Assembly: GCF_000733765.1 (NCBI RefSeq)
Contig: NZ_JPOG01000001.1
Location: 1,116,001-1,180,000 of the forward strand
Length of the DNA: 64,000 nucleotides
From: Algiphilus aromaticivorans DG1253
GTDB taxonomy: Bacteria > Pseudomonadota > Gammaproteobacteria > Nevskiales > Nevskiaceae
Direction: 5' to 3'
Positions 1 to 8,414 of the stretch are shown in pieces; the stretch's first letter is position 1; the number at the start of each line of letters is the position of its first letter. The position numbers were made by a program, and so were the translations under genes. Below the pieces are notes generated by a model that was given only the letters and a program-made list of their open reading frames with translations, did not search any database and was not told the DNA's origin.

Positions 1-190
1 GCGCGATGCGCGCGACGCGGGCAGTGATCCCGTCAGCGTCCAAACCAAAGGCGTGCGCGGCCGAGCGCAGACTGCGCTGCTGGCAGCTTGGATGGGTCAG
101 GCCGCAGAGTTGCAGCAGCGGCTGAGCCGCCGGCAGGTTGTCGAGGACGTCGCCGACCCGGGCGGTGGCGTTGTTCGAGGAATGGGACAT
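1..190 (-). CDS. DUF1858/DUF542-like small protein, 3' part cut by window edge
   Basis: Reading the minus strand from the ATG at 190 gives an open frame that runs off the left edge (63 residues seen). The visible part has the look of the short helical DUF1858/ScdA-N-terminal type domain: a start similar to 'ARVGDVLDNLPAA', a central Cys-x(6)-Cys stretch (CGLTHPSC) and a 'GLDADGI' end. In that family the domain often sits at the front of iron-sulfur repair or nitrogen-oxide response proteins. A good AGG ribosome-binding sequence (GCGAGGTACTGCC) precedes the ATG. It lies 62 nt downstream of the Crp/Fnr regulator on the same strand, so the two are probably co-transcribed and part of the NO-response set. 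The family call rests on weak motif resemblance, and the C-terminus is unknown. Confidence 0.5.
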   Translation of the reverse strand, partial: MSHSSNNATARVGDVLDNLPAAQPLLQLCGLTHPSCQQRSLRSAAHAFGLDADGITARVARIA

Positions 191-252
191 GGCAGTACCT
201 CGCTGTTGAAGGCTGGGCATCCCCGCGCGCGGCAGCGCCAGCAGGAGCGCGA

Positions 253-996
253 TCACGCCGCTGCCGACGCTGTGGTGCACAGCGCCCCGCCCAGGGCGGT
301 GAGTGCTTGCACGTCTTCGAAACGAAGGCGCCGGCCGGAGACGCGAATCAGTCCAGTGCCGGAAAGTCGCTGCAGGCTGCGCGAGACGGTCTCCGGCGCG
401 ATGCGTAGATGCGCGGCAATGTCACGGCGCGGCATGGGTAGATCGATGCTGGTGCCCTGGGGGTCAATGCGCATACGCAGATCGATAAGGAAAGCGGCGA
501 TCCGGGCATCGACCGGATGATCGCCCGCTCGCGCGTGCGCCCGAGCCAGCGCCCGGCCGAGTCTGCCGAGCAGGAAGCGGCTGTCCTCGGAACTCTGCGC
601 GGCTGCGGTATACAAGGCCTCCAGTGGCAGCGCCGCAACCTCGGCATTGCTGACGGCGCTGACTTCAGCCGGGTACGCCGACGCGCCCAGCCCGTCGAGA
701 CCGACAAGCTCACCGGGCAGGTGGAAGGCATGCACACGCTCGACACCGTCGGCATCCACGGCGACGCTTTTCAGGCAGCCGTGCTGCACGCAGAAGACGT
801 GGTCGACGCGATCACCCTGTGCATAGAGGAGCTGCCCCCTGGCCAGCCGGATCCTGCCGCGACCGGGCTGACGGCTTTGAGCGCAGATGCCCTGCAGATC
901 GCAGCGGATGCCGGCCCGTGTCAGCGTGCAGGGAGCATCGGCCATAAGCTGATTCGCGTCGGTCGATGCATGGGGGGTGTCGAAGGGTGGGGGCAT
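253..996 (-). CDS. Crp/Fnr-family transcriptional regulator (FNR/DNR-like, incomplete Fe-S cysteine set)
   Basis: This is a 247-residue cyclic-nucleotide-binding-fold regulator with a C-terminal winged HTH. The core follows FNR closely ('AFHLPGELVGLDGLG'), and the recognition helix has the FNR-type E202-xx-S205-R206 signature (APETVSRSLQRL), so an FNR-like TTGAT-N4-ATCAA half-site preference is expected. N-terminal cysteines sit at 23, 32 and 38, but the residue equivalent to FNR Cys122 is Ala ('VAALPLE'). A canonical four-Cys [4Fe-4S] centre is therefore not present in standard form; two further cysteines lie at 69 and 74. A DNR-type heme/NO sensor is an alternative. I chose the ATG at 996, which has an upstream AGGTG, over the GTG at 1005. 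It diverges from nnrS across an NsrR-type palindrome that ends only about 20 nt from this start, so it may itself be NO-regulated. Confidence 0.85.
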   Translation of the reverse strand: MPPPFDTPHASTDANQLMADAPCTLTRAGIRCDLQGICAQSRQPGRGRIRLARGQLLYAQGDRVDHVFCVQHGCLKSVAVDADGVERVHAFHLPGELVGLDGLGASAYPAEVSAVSNAEVAALPLEALYTAAAQSSEDSRFLLGRLGRALARAHARAGDHPVDARIAAFLIDLRMRIDPQGTSIDLPMPRRDIAAHLRIAPETVSRSLQRLSGTGLIRVSGRRLRFEDVQALTALGGALCTTASAAA

Positions 997-1016
997 GGCT
1001 TGCACCTGACAGGCTC

Positions 1017-1041
1017 AAACATGTATAAATCATACATGTTT
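1017..1041. promoter_or_regulatory. NsrR-type operator (perfect 10-bp inverted repeat)
   Basis: AAACATGTAT (1017-1026) and ATACATGTTT (1032-1041) are perfect inverted repeats around a 5-nt spacer, AAATC. The core ATGTAT-N5-ATACAT fits the published ATGYAT-N5-ATRCAT type of operator for the NO-sensing repressor NsrR. It lies between the divergent Crp/Fnr gene and nnrS, 50 nt before the nnrS ATG, and it contains a TATAAAT string that could be a -10 element. No nsrR gene is in the window. Confidence 0.75.
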
Positions 1042-1091
1042 AAATCCGTCGCGCCAAGCACCTATCGCACCAATACTCGAGGAGCTTTTGC

Positions 1092-2300
1092 ATGACCCAG
1101 GAAGCCAGTCTTTCGTCGGACCGGTCGGCCGCCAATCCGGCATCGGCCTCGCTGCGGCGGCTGCTGGACTACCCCTTTCGTGTGTTCTTTCTCGCCACTG
1201 GTATCTGGGCCGTGCTCGCCGTGCCCTTGTGGCTGCTGATGCTCTTCGGCGTGATCGACGCACCCTCGGCGTTGCCGTCGTTGCTGTGGCATCAGCACGA
1301 GATGCTCTTCGGCCTGCTGCATCCAGCCATTGCCGGCTTTCTGCTGACGGCGGTCTGTGTTTGGACGCAAACCGAGCGGCTGCAAGGTCTGCCCCTGCTG
1401 GGGCTGGCGCTGGTCTGGCTTGCGGGCCGTATCACGATGCTCGCCGGTGAGATGCTGCCCGGTGGGCTCGTCATGGCGGTGAATCTCGCCTTTCTGCCGC
1501 TGGTCATGCTCGATGCCGGTCGGCGCATCGTGGCGGTCCGCCAGTGGCGTCAGCTGGTGCTGATGGTGGTGCTGGGCGCGCTCTGGGCGGCGCAGCTGGG
1601 CTTCTGGCTGGCGCCCTATGGCGTCGCGCCCTCCGTGGCCATGCTGGCGACGATGCTCCTTATGTTGGTCATCGGTGGCCGCATCACGCCCGCCTTCTCG
1701 GCCGGTTGGCTGCGTATGCGCGGGGAAACCGAACTGGCAGCGCGCATCGCCAATCGGCGCTGGCTGGAGCGCAGCATGCTGGCGCTGGCTGCAATCCTAC
1801 TGGTAGCGGTCGTGCTGCAAGTGAGCGCGCTGGTGGCGGTCGCGGCGCTGGCGCTGGCGGTGGTGACGGCGGCCCGGATCGCCTTGTGGCGCGGGTGGCG
1901 CGTACGCGCCGAGCCGCTGCTGTGGATTCTGCATCTGTCGCTGGCCTGGATCCCGGTGGCATTGCTGCTGCTGGCGCTGGGGCAGTTCGGCCTGGTACCG
2001 GCCACGGCCTGGCTGCACGCAGCCGGCGTGGGCGCGATGGGTGGCTTGATCCTGGGCGTGATGAGCCGCGTCGCCCTCGGCCACACTGGCCGCCCGCTGG
2101 TGCTGCCGGCAGGTATTGCCAGCGCCTTCGTGCTGATCCATGCCGGCGCGGTACTGCGTGTAACGGCGGCCGTGAGCGTTGGGCCCTGGCTGCCGCTGAT
2201 CGCGGTCAGCACGCTCTGCTGGGTGATTGCCTACGGCCTCTTCGTGGCGCGCTACACACCGATACTGCTCGCGCCGCGGCCCGACGGCAGGCCGGGCTGA
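1092..2300 (+). CDS. nnrS: NnrS family membrane protein
   Basis: A 402-residue polytopic inner-membrane protein with about 12 hydrophobic segments. Family hallmarks are the early His-rich motif LWHQHEMLFG (H67, H69) and a late 'GVMSRVALGHTGRPL' segment. NnrS proteins are heme- and copper-containing proteins that protect cells during nitrosative stress and usually accompany NO-regulated genes. The start has a strong GAGGAG ribosome-binding site at about 1079-1084. It is followed after 4 nt by the sirB2-like gene, so the two form an operon. The NsrR-type operator immediately upstream predicts repression in the absence of NO. The biochemical role of NnrS is still loosely defined. Confidence 0.93.
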   Translation: MTQEASLSSDRSAANPASASLRRLLDYPFRVFFLATGIWAVLAVPLWLLMLFGVIDAPSALPSLLWHQHEMLFGLLHPAIAGFLLTAVCVWTQTERLQGLPLLGLALVWLAGRITMLAGEMLPGGLVMAVNLAFLPLVMLDAGRRIVAVRQWRQLVLMVVLGALWAAQLGFWLAPYGVAPSVAMLATMLLMLVIGGRITPAFSAGWLRMRGETELAARIANRRWLERSMLALAAILLVAVVLQVSALVAVAALALAVVTAARIALWRGWRVRAEPLLWILHLSLAWIPVALLLLALGQFGLVPATAWLHAAGVGAMGGLILGVMSRVALGHTGRPLVLPAGIASAFVLIHAGAVLRVTAAVSVGPWLPLIAVSTLCWVIAYGLFVARYTPILLAPRPDGRPG

Positions 2301-2304
2301 GGCG

Positions 2305-2703
2305 ATGCAGGACTACCTGGACTACGCCACCCTGCGCGCGCTGCACGTTGGAGCGGTCTACCTCAGCGGCACGCTCTTCCTGCTGCGCGGGCTCGGGATG
2401 CTGGCGGGGCAGAGCTGGTATCTGCGCGGCGTCTGGCGCGTGCTGCCGCACATCGTGGACACCGTGCTGCTTGCCGCAGCCATCGGCCTGCTGATCGTGC
2501 TCTCCGGCTATCCGCTGCGTGAGCCCTGGCTGATCACCAAGCTGGTGGCGCTGGTGGTCTACATCCTGCTCGGCAGCTACGCGCTCAAGCGCGCTCCGAG
2601 CTATGCGCAACGCGCCGGTTTCTTCGCCGCCGCGCTGCTGGTCTTTGTCTACATCATCGGAGTGGCTATGAGCCGCTCTGTCTTTCTCGGCGTCTTCGCC
2701 TAG
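2305..2703 (+). CDS. SirB2-like small membrane protein
   Basis: A 132-residue protein with four predicted membrane helices. It matches the SirB family pattern: an N-terminal 'YATLRALHVGAVYLSGTLF', then 'RVLPHIVDTVLLAAAIGLL', then 'WLITKLVALVVYILLGSYALKR'. The conserved His residues in helices 1 and 2 are compatible with cofactor binding, but the family has no proven biochemical function; its name comes from an invasion-gene regulator screen in Salmonella. The ATG at 2305 lies 4 nt after the nnrS stop, so it is translationally linked to nnrS and probably under the same NsrR-type control. SirB2-like genes next to nnrS suggest a shared heme- or respiration-related role, which is inference. Confidence 0.82.
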   Translation: MQDYLDYATLRALHVGAVYLSGTLFLLRGLGMLAGQSWYLRGVWRVLPHIVDTVLLAAAIGLLIVLSGYPLREPWLITKLVALVVYILLGSYALKRAPSYAQRAGFFAAALLVFVYIIGVAMSRSVFLGVFA

Positions 2704-2768
2704 CTCTCGCGGTCAACGAGTCCAGGGTTTAGGCTGGAGATGCCCAGCATGCGGTCAGGAGCATAGCG

Positions 2769-5700
2769 ATGCCGGATACGGCCCATACAACCGGCTTCGA
2801 CCAGGACGCCTTCTACGACAGTGTCCTGCAGGAGAAGTATTGCAAGCACGACGAGCGCACCCGGGAGGAGATATTCCGGCGCGTGGCGCGAGGGTTGGCG
2901 GCCATCGAGCGCACGCAGGCCGAAGCCGCGGATGAGGCGCGGCTCAAGATGGCCGCGAGGGGGCTGGGCGCAGCCGAGGCCACGCCCGAGGCCATCGAGC
3001 AGGCTGCCTACGAGCGCTTCCTGAGCGCCCAGCAGGCCGGCTTTTACCCGGCCGGTCGCGTGGCCAGCGCCTGCGGGACGGATATCCGCGCAACGCTCAT
3101 CAACTGCTTTGTGCAGCCGGTGGGCGATTCCATCTCGGAGGATCGCGACGGCAAGCCCGGCATCTATCGCGCCCTCGGCGAAGCCGCCGAAACCATGCGC
3201 CGCGGCGGCGGTGTCGGCTACGACTTCTCGCTGATACGTCCGCGCGGTGCGAAAGTGGCCAGCACGCAATCGCGCGCAAGCGGGCCGATCTCCTATATGC
3301 GCGTCTTCGACCGCAGCTGCGAGACGGTGGAATCGGCCGGTGCCAGGCGCGGCGCACAGATGGGCATCATGCGCTGCGACCATCCGGATATTGAGGACTT
3401 CGTCACGGCCAAGGACTTACGGGAATTCAATGCGCTACTGGCGCAAATTGATCTTGATTCCGCCGAAGCCGAAGCGCTGCGCAACCGGGTGCGCACCCTC
3501 TCCAACTTCAACCTCAGCGTCGCGGTCACCGATGAACTGATGGCCGCGGTGGCGGATGGCCGCGACTTCGAGCTGGTGCACGCCGCTGAGCCCAGCGAGT
3601 CGCTCAAGGCCGAAGGCGCCTATCAGCGCGACGACGGGATGTGGGTCTACCGTCGCCTGCCGGCGCGCGATCTGTGGGACCGCATCACCCGGCAGACCTA
3701 CGAGACTGCCGAGCCCGGCGTGGTCTTCATCGACCGCATGAATGCCGACAACAACCTCGGCTATTGCGAGCGCATCGAGGCCACGAACCCCTGTGTCACG
3801 GCAGATACTCGTCTGCATACCCGGCAGGGTCTCGTGCGTATCGGCGATCTCCATGCGCAGGGTGAATCCCTCGAGGTCAGCGTGGACACACGGGCGCTGG
3901 GCGGCGACAAGCGCGGCACGGCAGCGCGCACGGCGGCGCCGGCTTTCCTCACATCTGAATCGGCGGATGTTTATAAGGTGGTCACTGCTGACGGCTACGA
4001 AATCAAGGCAACACGCTGGCACGATTTCTACACCGCGCGCGGCAAGCTGCCGTTGTCCGAGTTGAAGATGGGCGACGAGGTTCTTGTGCAGTCCGGAAAG
4101 GGGCTCTTTGGCTCCGAGGGCAACGAGCATCTCGGGCGTCTGCTCGGCTTCATCACCGGCGACGGCCACTTCACGAACCGCGGCGGCGGCGAGGAGGCGG
4201 TGGTCCTCAGCTTCTGGAACGAGGAGCGCCAGCTTGCCGAGCAGATCTGTCATTACGTCAACTCTCTCATAGGCGACCTCGCAAAGACCCGGCGGATTTA
4301 TCGGGTGCAGCCGGTGGCGGTGCCGGAGCGGCAGATGCTCTTCGTACGTTCCGTGCTGCTTGCACGTGTGTTGCAACACTACGGGTTCACGCGTGACAGC
4401 AAGCTCAGTGTTCCCGAAGTCATATGGCGTGGGAGCGAAGCCTGCGTGCGCGCCTATCTGCAGGCGCTATTCCAGGCCGATGGCACGGTCAATGTCTCCT
4501 GTAGTCGCCAGTCCTGCTCGGTGCGCTTGGCCTCGAGCAGCCGTGAGCTGCTTCGTGATATCCAGCAGCTGCTCGCGAACTTCGGTGTTTTCTGCCGCAT
4601 TCGCGCACGTCGCGCTGCAGGGAAGCGCACGTTGCCGGACGGCAATGGTGGTGCACGTGCCTACAGTTGCCAGGCCGACTTCGAGCTAATCATCGACGGG
4701 GAATCCCGCGAGACCTTCATGCAGGAAATCGGTTTCCTGCTGGACCGCAAGAATGCGCGCTACCGGGAGTGGGTCGCGGACAAGAAGCTGCGCAAGACAC
4801 AGCGCTTCGCCAGCCCCGTAGCCGAGATTAGCTACGTCGGCAAGGAGCCCGTATTCGACACGACGCAACCTGACCACAATGCGGTGATCTTCAACGGGCT
4901 GGTAACCGGGCAGTGCGGCGAACAGCCATTACCGGACTACGGCTGCTGCTGCCTGGGCAGTGTCGATCTGGCGGCCTTCGTGCGCGAGCCTTTCGGCGAC
5001 GTGCCGGTTGTGGACTGGGAGGCGCTCGGCACGACCGTGGAAACGGCCGTGCGCATGCTCGACGACGTGCTGGACGCGACCTACTGGCCGTTGCCGCAGC
5101 AGCGCGATGAGGCCATGCACAAGCGCCGCGTCGGGCTGGGCATGACCGGGCTGGGGACGGCTACGGCCATGATGGAGCGCGTCTACGGCGCCGACGATGG
5201 CGTGGCGCTGGCCGAGGAGCTGGCCGACTTCATCAAGCGGCGGGCCTATCAGGCCTCGGTGGCGCTGGCACGCGAGAAGGGCGCTTTCCCGGCCTTCTCG
5301 GCTGACGATTATCTGGCCAGCGGCTTCATGCAGCGCATGCCGGAAGACATCCGCGCGTCTGTTGCCGCCCATGGCATCCGCAACTCGCATCTGCTGTCGA
5401 TCGCGCCCACCGGCACGATCTCGCTGGCCTTCGGCCGCAACATCTCCAATGGCGTCGAGCCGCCCTTCGCCTGGGCCTATTCGCGCGTCAAGCGGCAGGC
5501 CGACGGCACGCGCCAGTCCTATGAGGTGCAGGATCGCGGTTATCGCCTGTACATCGAGCAGGGTGGCGATCCGGAGGCCCTGCCGGAGTACTTCGTCAAT
5601 GCGCAGACACTGCCGGTGGCGGCGCATCTGGCGACGCAGGCGGCCGTGCAGCGGCACGTCGATTCGTCGATTTCGAAGACCATCAACGTGCCGGCCGACT

Positions 5701-6869
5701 ATGACTTCGAGGCCTTCAAGCAGGTCTATGCCGATGCCTTCGCCGCCGGCTGCAAGGGCTGCACGACCTACCGGCCCAACGACAGCACCGGCGCGGTTCT
5801 ATCGGTTACGCCGACGGGCAAGCAAACGCCGGCCAGCTTCGTCGAGGACTCCGACCGGCGCATCCGCCTGGATCAGGTGCCAGCGCCGGCGCTGGCCAGC
5901 CTGCGCTGGCCGGGGCGGCCCGAGATGGCAGAGGGTAATCCTTCCTGGACCTACTTCGTCGACGGCGATACCGCGCGTTTCGCCGTGGTCATCGGACACA
6001 CCGACAACGGCGCCACCAGACCTTTCGAAGTCTGGGTCAACGGCACCGAGCAGCCGCCCGGACTGTCGGCCATCGCCAAGCTGTTGTCCATGGACATGCG
6101 CAGCCAGGATCGCGGCTGGCTGGCCAAGAAGCTCGACGCGCTGGTCAAGACGCGCGGTGCGCCGATACGGGCCGTCATGCCGGGGCAGGGCGAGGTCACC
6201 ATGGCCTCGGCGACGGCTGTGCTGGCTCGCCTGGTCAAACTGCGCTGTGAGCAGCTCGGCGCCTTCGACGAGGATGGGGCCACACCGGTGCTGGATGCGC
6301 TGATGTCCGACAAGGAGCCCAAGGCCGACACCGACGGCACCATGAGCTGGACGGTCGATATCGCCAACGCGCAGACGAGTGACGACTTCGTGCTCGGCCT
6401 CAAGGAGCTGGTCATGCCGGACGGCAACCGCCGGCCCTACAGCGTCTGGCTGTCCGGCGACTACCCGCGCGATCTCGACGGGTTGTGCAAGCTGCTGTCG
6501 CTGGATATGCGCGTCATCGACCCGGCCTGGATCGGTGAGAAGCTGCGCAAGCTGCTCAGCTACGCCGAGCCGCACGGTGACTTCCTGGCGCGTGTACCCG
6601 GCGGCAAGCGTATGCAGCGCTATCCCTCGACGATGGCCTACATGGGCGCGCTGATGCTGCATCGCTACCGAATGCTCGGCATTCTCGACAGCGATGGCGC
6701 ATCGCTGCACCCCATGGGCGTGCTTGCCGGGCGCGACGCGCGCAACAGCCTGCCGCGTTCGGCGCCCTTACCCGGTGCGCCCTGCCCGGACTGCGGCGCA
6801 CAGGCCGTGGTGCGTCGCGACGGCTGCGACGCCTGCACGGCCTGCGGCTGGGTGGGGGCCTGCGGCTGA
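2769..6869 (+). CDS. nrdJ: Adenosylcobalamin-dependent (class II) ribonucleotide reductase, intein-containing
   Basis: The enzyme reduces ribonucleotides to deoxyribonucleotides with a B12-generated thiyl radical and needs no oxygen. The 1366-residue precursor would give a 992-residue enzyme after removal of a 374-residue intein (residues 342-715). Visible class II features are the N-terminal cysteine in 'LINCF', 'GGGVGYDFSLIRPRG', 'NFNLSVAVTD', the catalytic loop NP|CGEQPLP (thiyl Cys716, Glu718 in precursor numbering) and the phosphate-binding 'SIAPTGTIS'. After the barrel come two similar C-terminal modules ('FEVWVNG..AKLLSMDMR' and 'YSVWLSGD..CKLLSLDMR') and a terminal Cys-rich zinc-ribbon-like tail (CPDCG..CTACGW). 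An AGGAG site lies 9 nt before the ATG. The 65-nt leader is too short for a cobalamin riboswitch. A GCCGCC/GGCGGC hairpin follows the stop at 6871-6888. Confidence 0.96.
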   Translation: MPDTAHTTGFDQDAFYDSVLQEKYCKHDERTREEIFRRVARGLAAIERTQAEAADEARLKMAARGLGAAEATPEAIEQAAYERFLSAQQAGFYPAGRVASACGTDIRATLINCFVQPVGDSISEDRDGKPGIYRALGEAAETMRRGGGVGYDFSLIRPRGAKVASTQSRASGPISYMRVFDRSCETVESAGARRGAQMGIMRCDHPDIEDFVTAKDLREFNALLAQIDLDSAEAEALRNRVRTLSNFNLSVAVTDELMAAVADGRDFELVHAAEPSESLKAEGAYQRDDGMWVYRRLPARDLWDRITRQTYETAEPGVVFIDRMNADNNLGYCERIEATNPCVTADTRLHTRQGLVRIGDLHAQGESLEVSVDTRALGGDKRGTAARTAAPAFLTSESADVYKVVTADGYEIKATRWHDFYTARGKLPLSELKMGDEVLVQSGKGLFGSEGNEHLGRLLGFITGDGHFTNRGGGEEAVVLSFWNEERQLAEQICHYVNSLIGDLAKTRRIYRVQPVAVPERQMLFVRSVLLARVLQHYGFTRDSKLSVPEVIWRGSEACVRAYLQALFQADGTVNVSCSRQSCSVRLASSSRELLRDIQQLLANFGVFCRIRARRAAGKRTLPDGNGGARAYSCQADFELIIDGESRETFMQEIGFLLDRKNARYREWVADKKLRKTQRFASPVAEISYVGKEPVFDTTQPDHNAVIFNGLVTGQCGEQPLPDYGCCCLGSVDLAAFVREPFGDVPVVDWEALGTTVETAVRMLDDVLDATYWPLPQQRDEAMHKRRVGLGMTGLGTATAMMERVYGADDGVALAEELADFIKRRAYQASVALAREKGAFPAFSADDYLASGFMQRMPEDIRASVAAHGIRNSHLLSIAPTGTISLAFGRNISNGVEPPFAWAYSRVKRQADGTRQSYEVQDRGYRLYIEQGGDPEALPEYFVNAQTLPVAAHLATQAAVQRHVDSSISKTINVPADYDFEAFKQVYADAFAAGCKGCTTYRPNDSTGAVLSVTPTGKQTPASFVEDSDRRIRLDQVPAPALASLRWPGRPEMAEGNPSWTYFVDGDTARFAVVIGHTDNGATRPFEVWVNGTEQPPGLSAIAKLLSMDMRSQDRGWLAKKLDALVKTRGAPIRAVMPGQGEVTMASATAVLARLVKLRCEQLGAFDEDGATPVLDALMSDKEPKADTDGTMSWTVDIANAQTSDDFVLGLKELVMPDGNRRPYSVWLSGDYPRDLDGLCKLLSLDMRVIDPAWIGEKLRKLLSYAEPHGDFLARVPGGKRMQRYPSTMAYMGALMLHRYRMLGILDSDGASLHPMGVLAGRDARNSLPRSAPLPGAPCPDCGAQAVVRRDGCDACTACGWVGACG
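3792..4913 (+). mobile_element. Intein with LAGLIDADG homing endonuclease, inserted before the NrdJ catalytic cysteine
   Basis: This in-frame 374-codon insertion splits the NPCGEQPL motif as NP|C. Block A starts with the nucleophile Cys (CVTADTRLHT). Block B has the T-xx-H pair (EIKATRWHDFY). Two dodecapeptide (LAGLIDADG) motifs are intact: LGRLLGFITGDGHF (Asp at intein residue 124) and YLQALFQADGTV (Asp at 230). Block F is PVFDTTQPDHNAVIFNG. The C-terminal end reads LVTGQ|C, so the usual penultimate His is Gly and the terminal Asn is Gln. Gln-ended inteins are known to splice, and the His replacement may slow the reaction. The +1 extein residue is the RNR thiyl-radical Cys itself. Both splicing junctions and the endonuclease look undamaged, which suggests a recently active element. 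Confidence 0.93.
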
Positions 6870-7057
6870 AGCCGCCCTTGTCGGCGGCACGGATGTAGTT
6901 TGCGTACCATTCGCGCGCCGCAGCCCTGGGCGCGACCACCCGCAATCGCCGGGCCGCCGCCGTTCGTCGGTAGGAGCGCTGCGTGGAAAGCGCGTGGTGG
7001 TTTTCTTATACGGAGGCGCTGCATGCGTCACCGACCACCGCGCGAATGGGGGCATGA

Positions 7058-7543
7058 ATGCAGGGTTCATTCAAGGTGCACACGGGGATCCGCACGGCTC
7101 GCCGATGGCTGGCATTCATGCTGTCTGGCTTGCTCATGGCGGGTGCATGGAGCACGACCAACGCTCAGTTCGAAGACCTTGATGCGGCACTTGCACGCAA
7201 CAGCGGCCTCGTCGGTGTGCAGCTCGTGCTTGCGGAACAGCCGCGCGGTCTGCGCATGCTCGTCAACGCCGCTGAGCGCGGTGATCGGCTCGCGCAGTAC
7301 AACCTTGGGGTGGCCTATTCGCAGGGGCGCGTCACTGGCCGCCCCGCACCCAAGGCCGCATTGGGCTGGTATCGGCGCGCCGCTGCACAGGGCCACGCTT
7401 CTGCCGCCTACAACGCCGGAGTGCTCTTCAGCAACGGCGCTATCGGCGCTGTCGATCTCGAACGCGCCACCCAGTGGATGCGTTGGGCCGCCGATATGCG
7501 GCATGCAGCGGCCAGCCGATGGCTAGCGCGCCGTGATCGGTAG
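7058..7543 (+). CDS. Sel1-repeat (TPR-like) exported protein
   Basis: A 161-residue protein with an N-terminal signal sequence (basic 'RTARR' then a hydrophobic stretch ending near 'TTNA|QF'), so it is probably periplasmic. The rest holds Sel1-like repeats: 'AERGDRLAQYNLGVAYSQGR', then 'ALGWYRRAAAQGHASAAYNAGVLFSNG', then 'ATQWMRWAADMRHAAASRWL', about 36 residues per unit. Such repeats form an alpha-solenoid for protein-protein contacts; the partner cannot be predicted. A GGGGGC ribosome-binding sequence is placed about 5 nt before the ATG at 7058. The 188 nt between nrdJ and this gene contain nothing else I can recognise. Confidence 0.8.
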   Translation: MQGSFKVHTGIRTARRWLAFMLSGLLMAGAWSTTNAQFEDLDAALARNSGLVGVQLVLAEQPRGLRMLVNAAERGDRLAQYNLGVAYSQGRVTGRPAPKAALGWYRRAAAQGHASAAYNAGVLFSNGAIGAVDLERATQWMRWAADMRHAAASRWLARRDR

Positions 7544-7745
7544 CTGGTTCCCGGCTCGTCGTCTGCCGCTGATCCCGCCAAGGCATCACTAAGCCCGCGG
7601 CAAGAACAACACGGAATATGGAAACAATGCGCAACGCCTTCAGCGTCGGCGTCCGGCGCGCTATTGTCGTGGGCAATGCGGCGCAAGCGTGACAAGCGAA
7701 GCGCCTCCACCGGAACCGCTGTTCCATCGATGCAAGGAGATTGCC

Positions 7746-8408
7746 ATGACGCTAAGGATCGGAAGCACTGCCCCGGATTTCACCGCGCAGACCACCGAAG
7801 GCCAGATCCGCTTCCACGACTGGATCGGTGACAACTGGTGCATTCTCTTCTCGCACCCGAAGGATTTCACGCCGGTGTGCACCACCGAACTCGGCTACAT
7901 GGCCAAGCTCAAGCCCGAGTTCGACAAGCGTAATACCAAGGTCATCGGGCTGTCCGTCGATCCGGTCGACAACCACAGCAAGTGGTCGGCCGACATTGAG
8001 GAAACGCAGGGCACCGCACCCAACTATCCGATGATCGGCGACACCGATCTGGCCGTGTCCAAGGCCTACGACATGCTGCCGGAGGATGAGGGCGCATCCG
8101 CCGAAGGCCGCACGCCGGCCGACAACGCCACCGTGCGCACGGTCTTCATCATCGGCCCGGACAAGAAGATCAAGGCCATGCTGATCTATCCGATGACCAG
8201 CGGGCGCAACTTCGACGAGGTGCTGCGCCTGCTCGATTCCATCCAGCTCAACGCCAAGCACACCGTTGCCACGCCGGTGAACTGGAAGCCGGGCGAGGAC
8301 ATCATCATCCCGCCCACGGTCAGCAAGGAAGACGCGGACAAGAAGTTCCCGGGGGGCTACAAGACGCTCAAGCCCTATCTGCGCGTGGCGCCGCAGCCGA
8401 AGGACTGA
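7746..8408 (+). CDS. 1-Cys peroxiredoxin (Prx6/AhpC-TSA family)
   Basis: A 220-residue thiol peroxidase that reduces H2O2, alkyl hydroperoxides or peroxynitrite in the cytoplasm. The peroxidatic Cys45 sits in the family motif PKDFTPVCTTEL. The long C-terminal part ('TPVNWKPGEDIIIPPTVSKEDA', 'PGGYKTLKPYLR') is typical of the Prx6 branch. The only other cysteine, Cys32, precedes the active site, so no standard resolving Cys is seen. The ATG at 7746 was chosen because AAGGAG lies 5 nt before 'ATTGCC-ATG' and the protein then begins in the family style (MTLRIGSTAPDF); an in-frame ATG at 7689 would add 19 atypical residues. The 200-nt upstream gap shows no recognised operator. It converges with prpF. 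Confidence 0.93.
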   Translation: MTLRIGSTAPDFTAQTTEGQIRFHDWIGDNWCILFSHPKDFTPVCTTELGYMAKLKPEFDKRNTKVIGLSVDPVDNHSKWSADIEETQGTAPNYPMIGDTDLAVSKAYDMLPEDEGASAEGRTPADNATVRTVFIIGPDKKIKAMLIYPMTSGRNFDEVLRLLDSIQLNAKHTVATPVNWKPGEDIIIPPTVSKEDADKKFPGGYKTLKPYLRVAPQPKD

Positions 8409-8414
8409 GCCGCA

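Noticed and set aside
2704-2768. Cobalamin riboswitch upstream of the B12-dependent nrdJ
   Set aside because: The gap is only 65 nt and has no B12-box; nnrS-sirB2 lie directly upstream.
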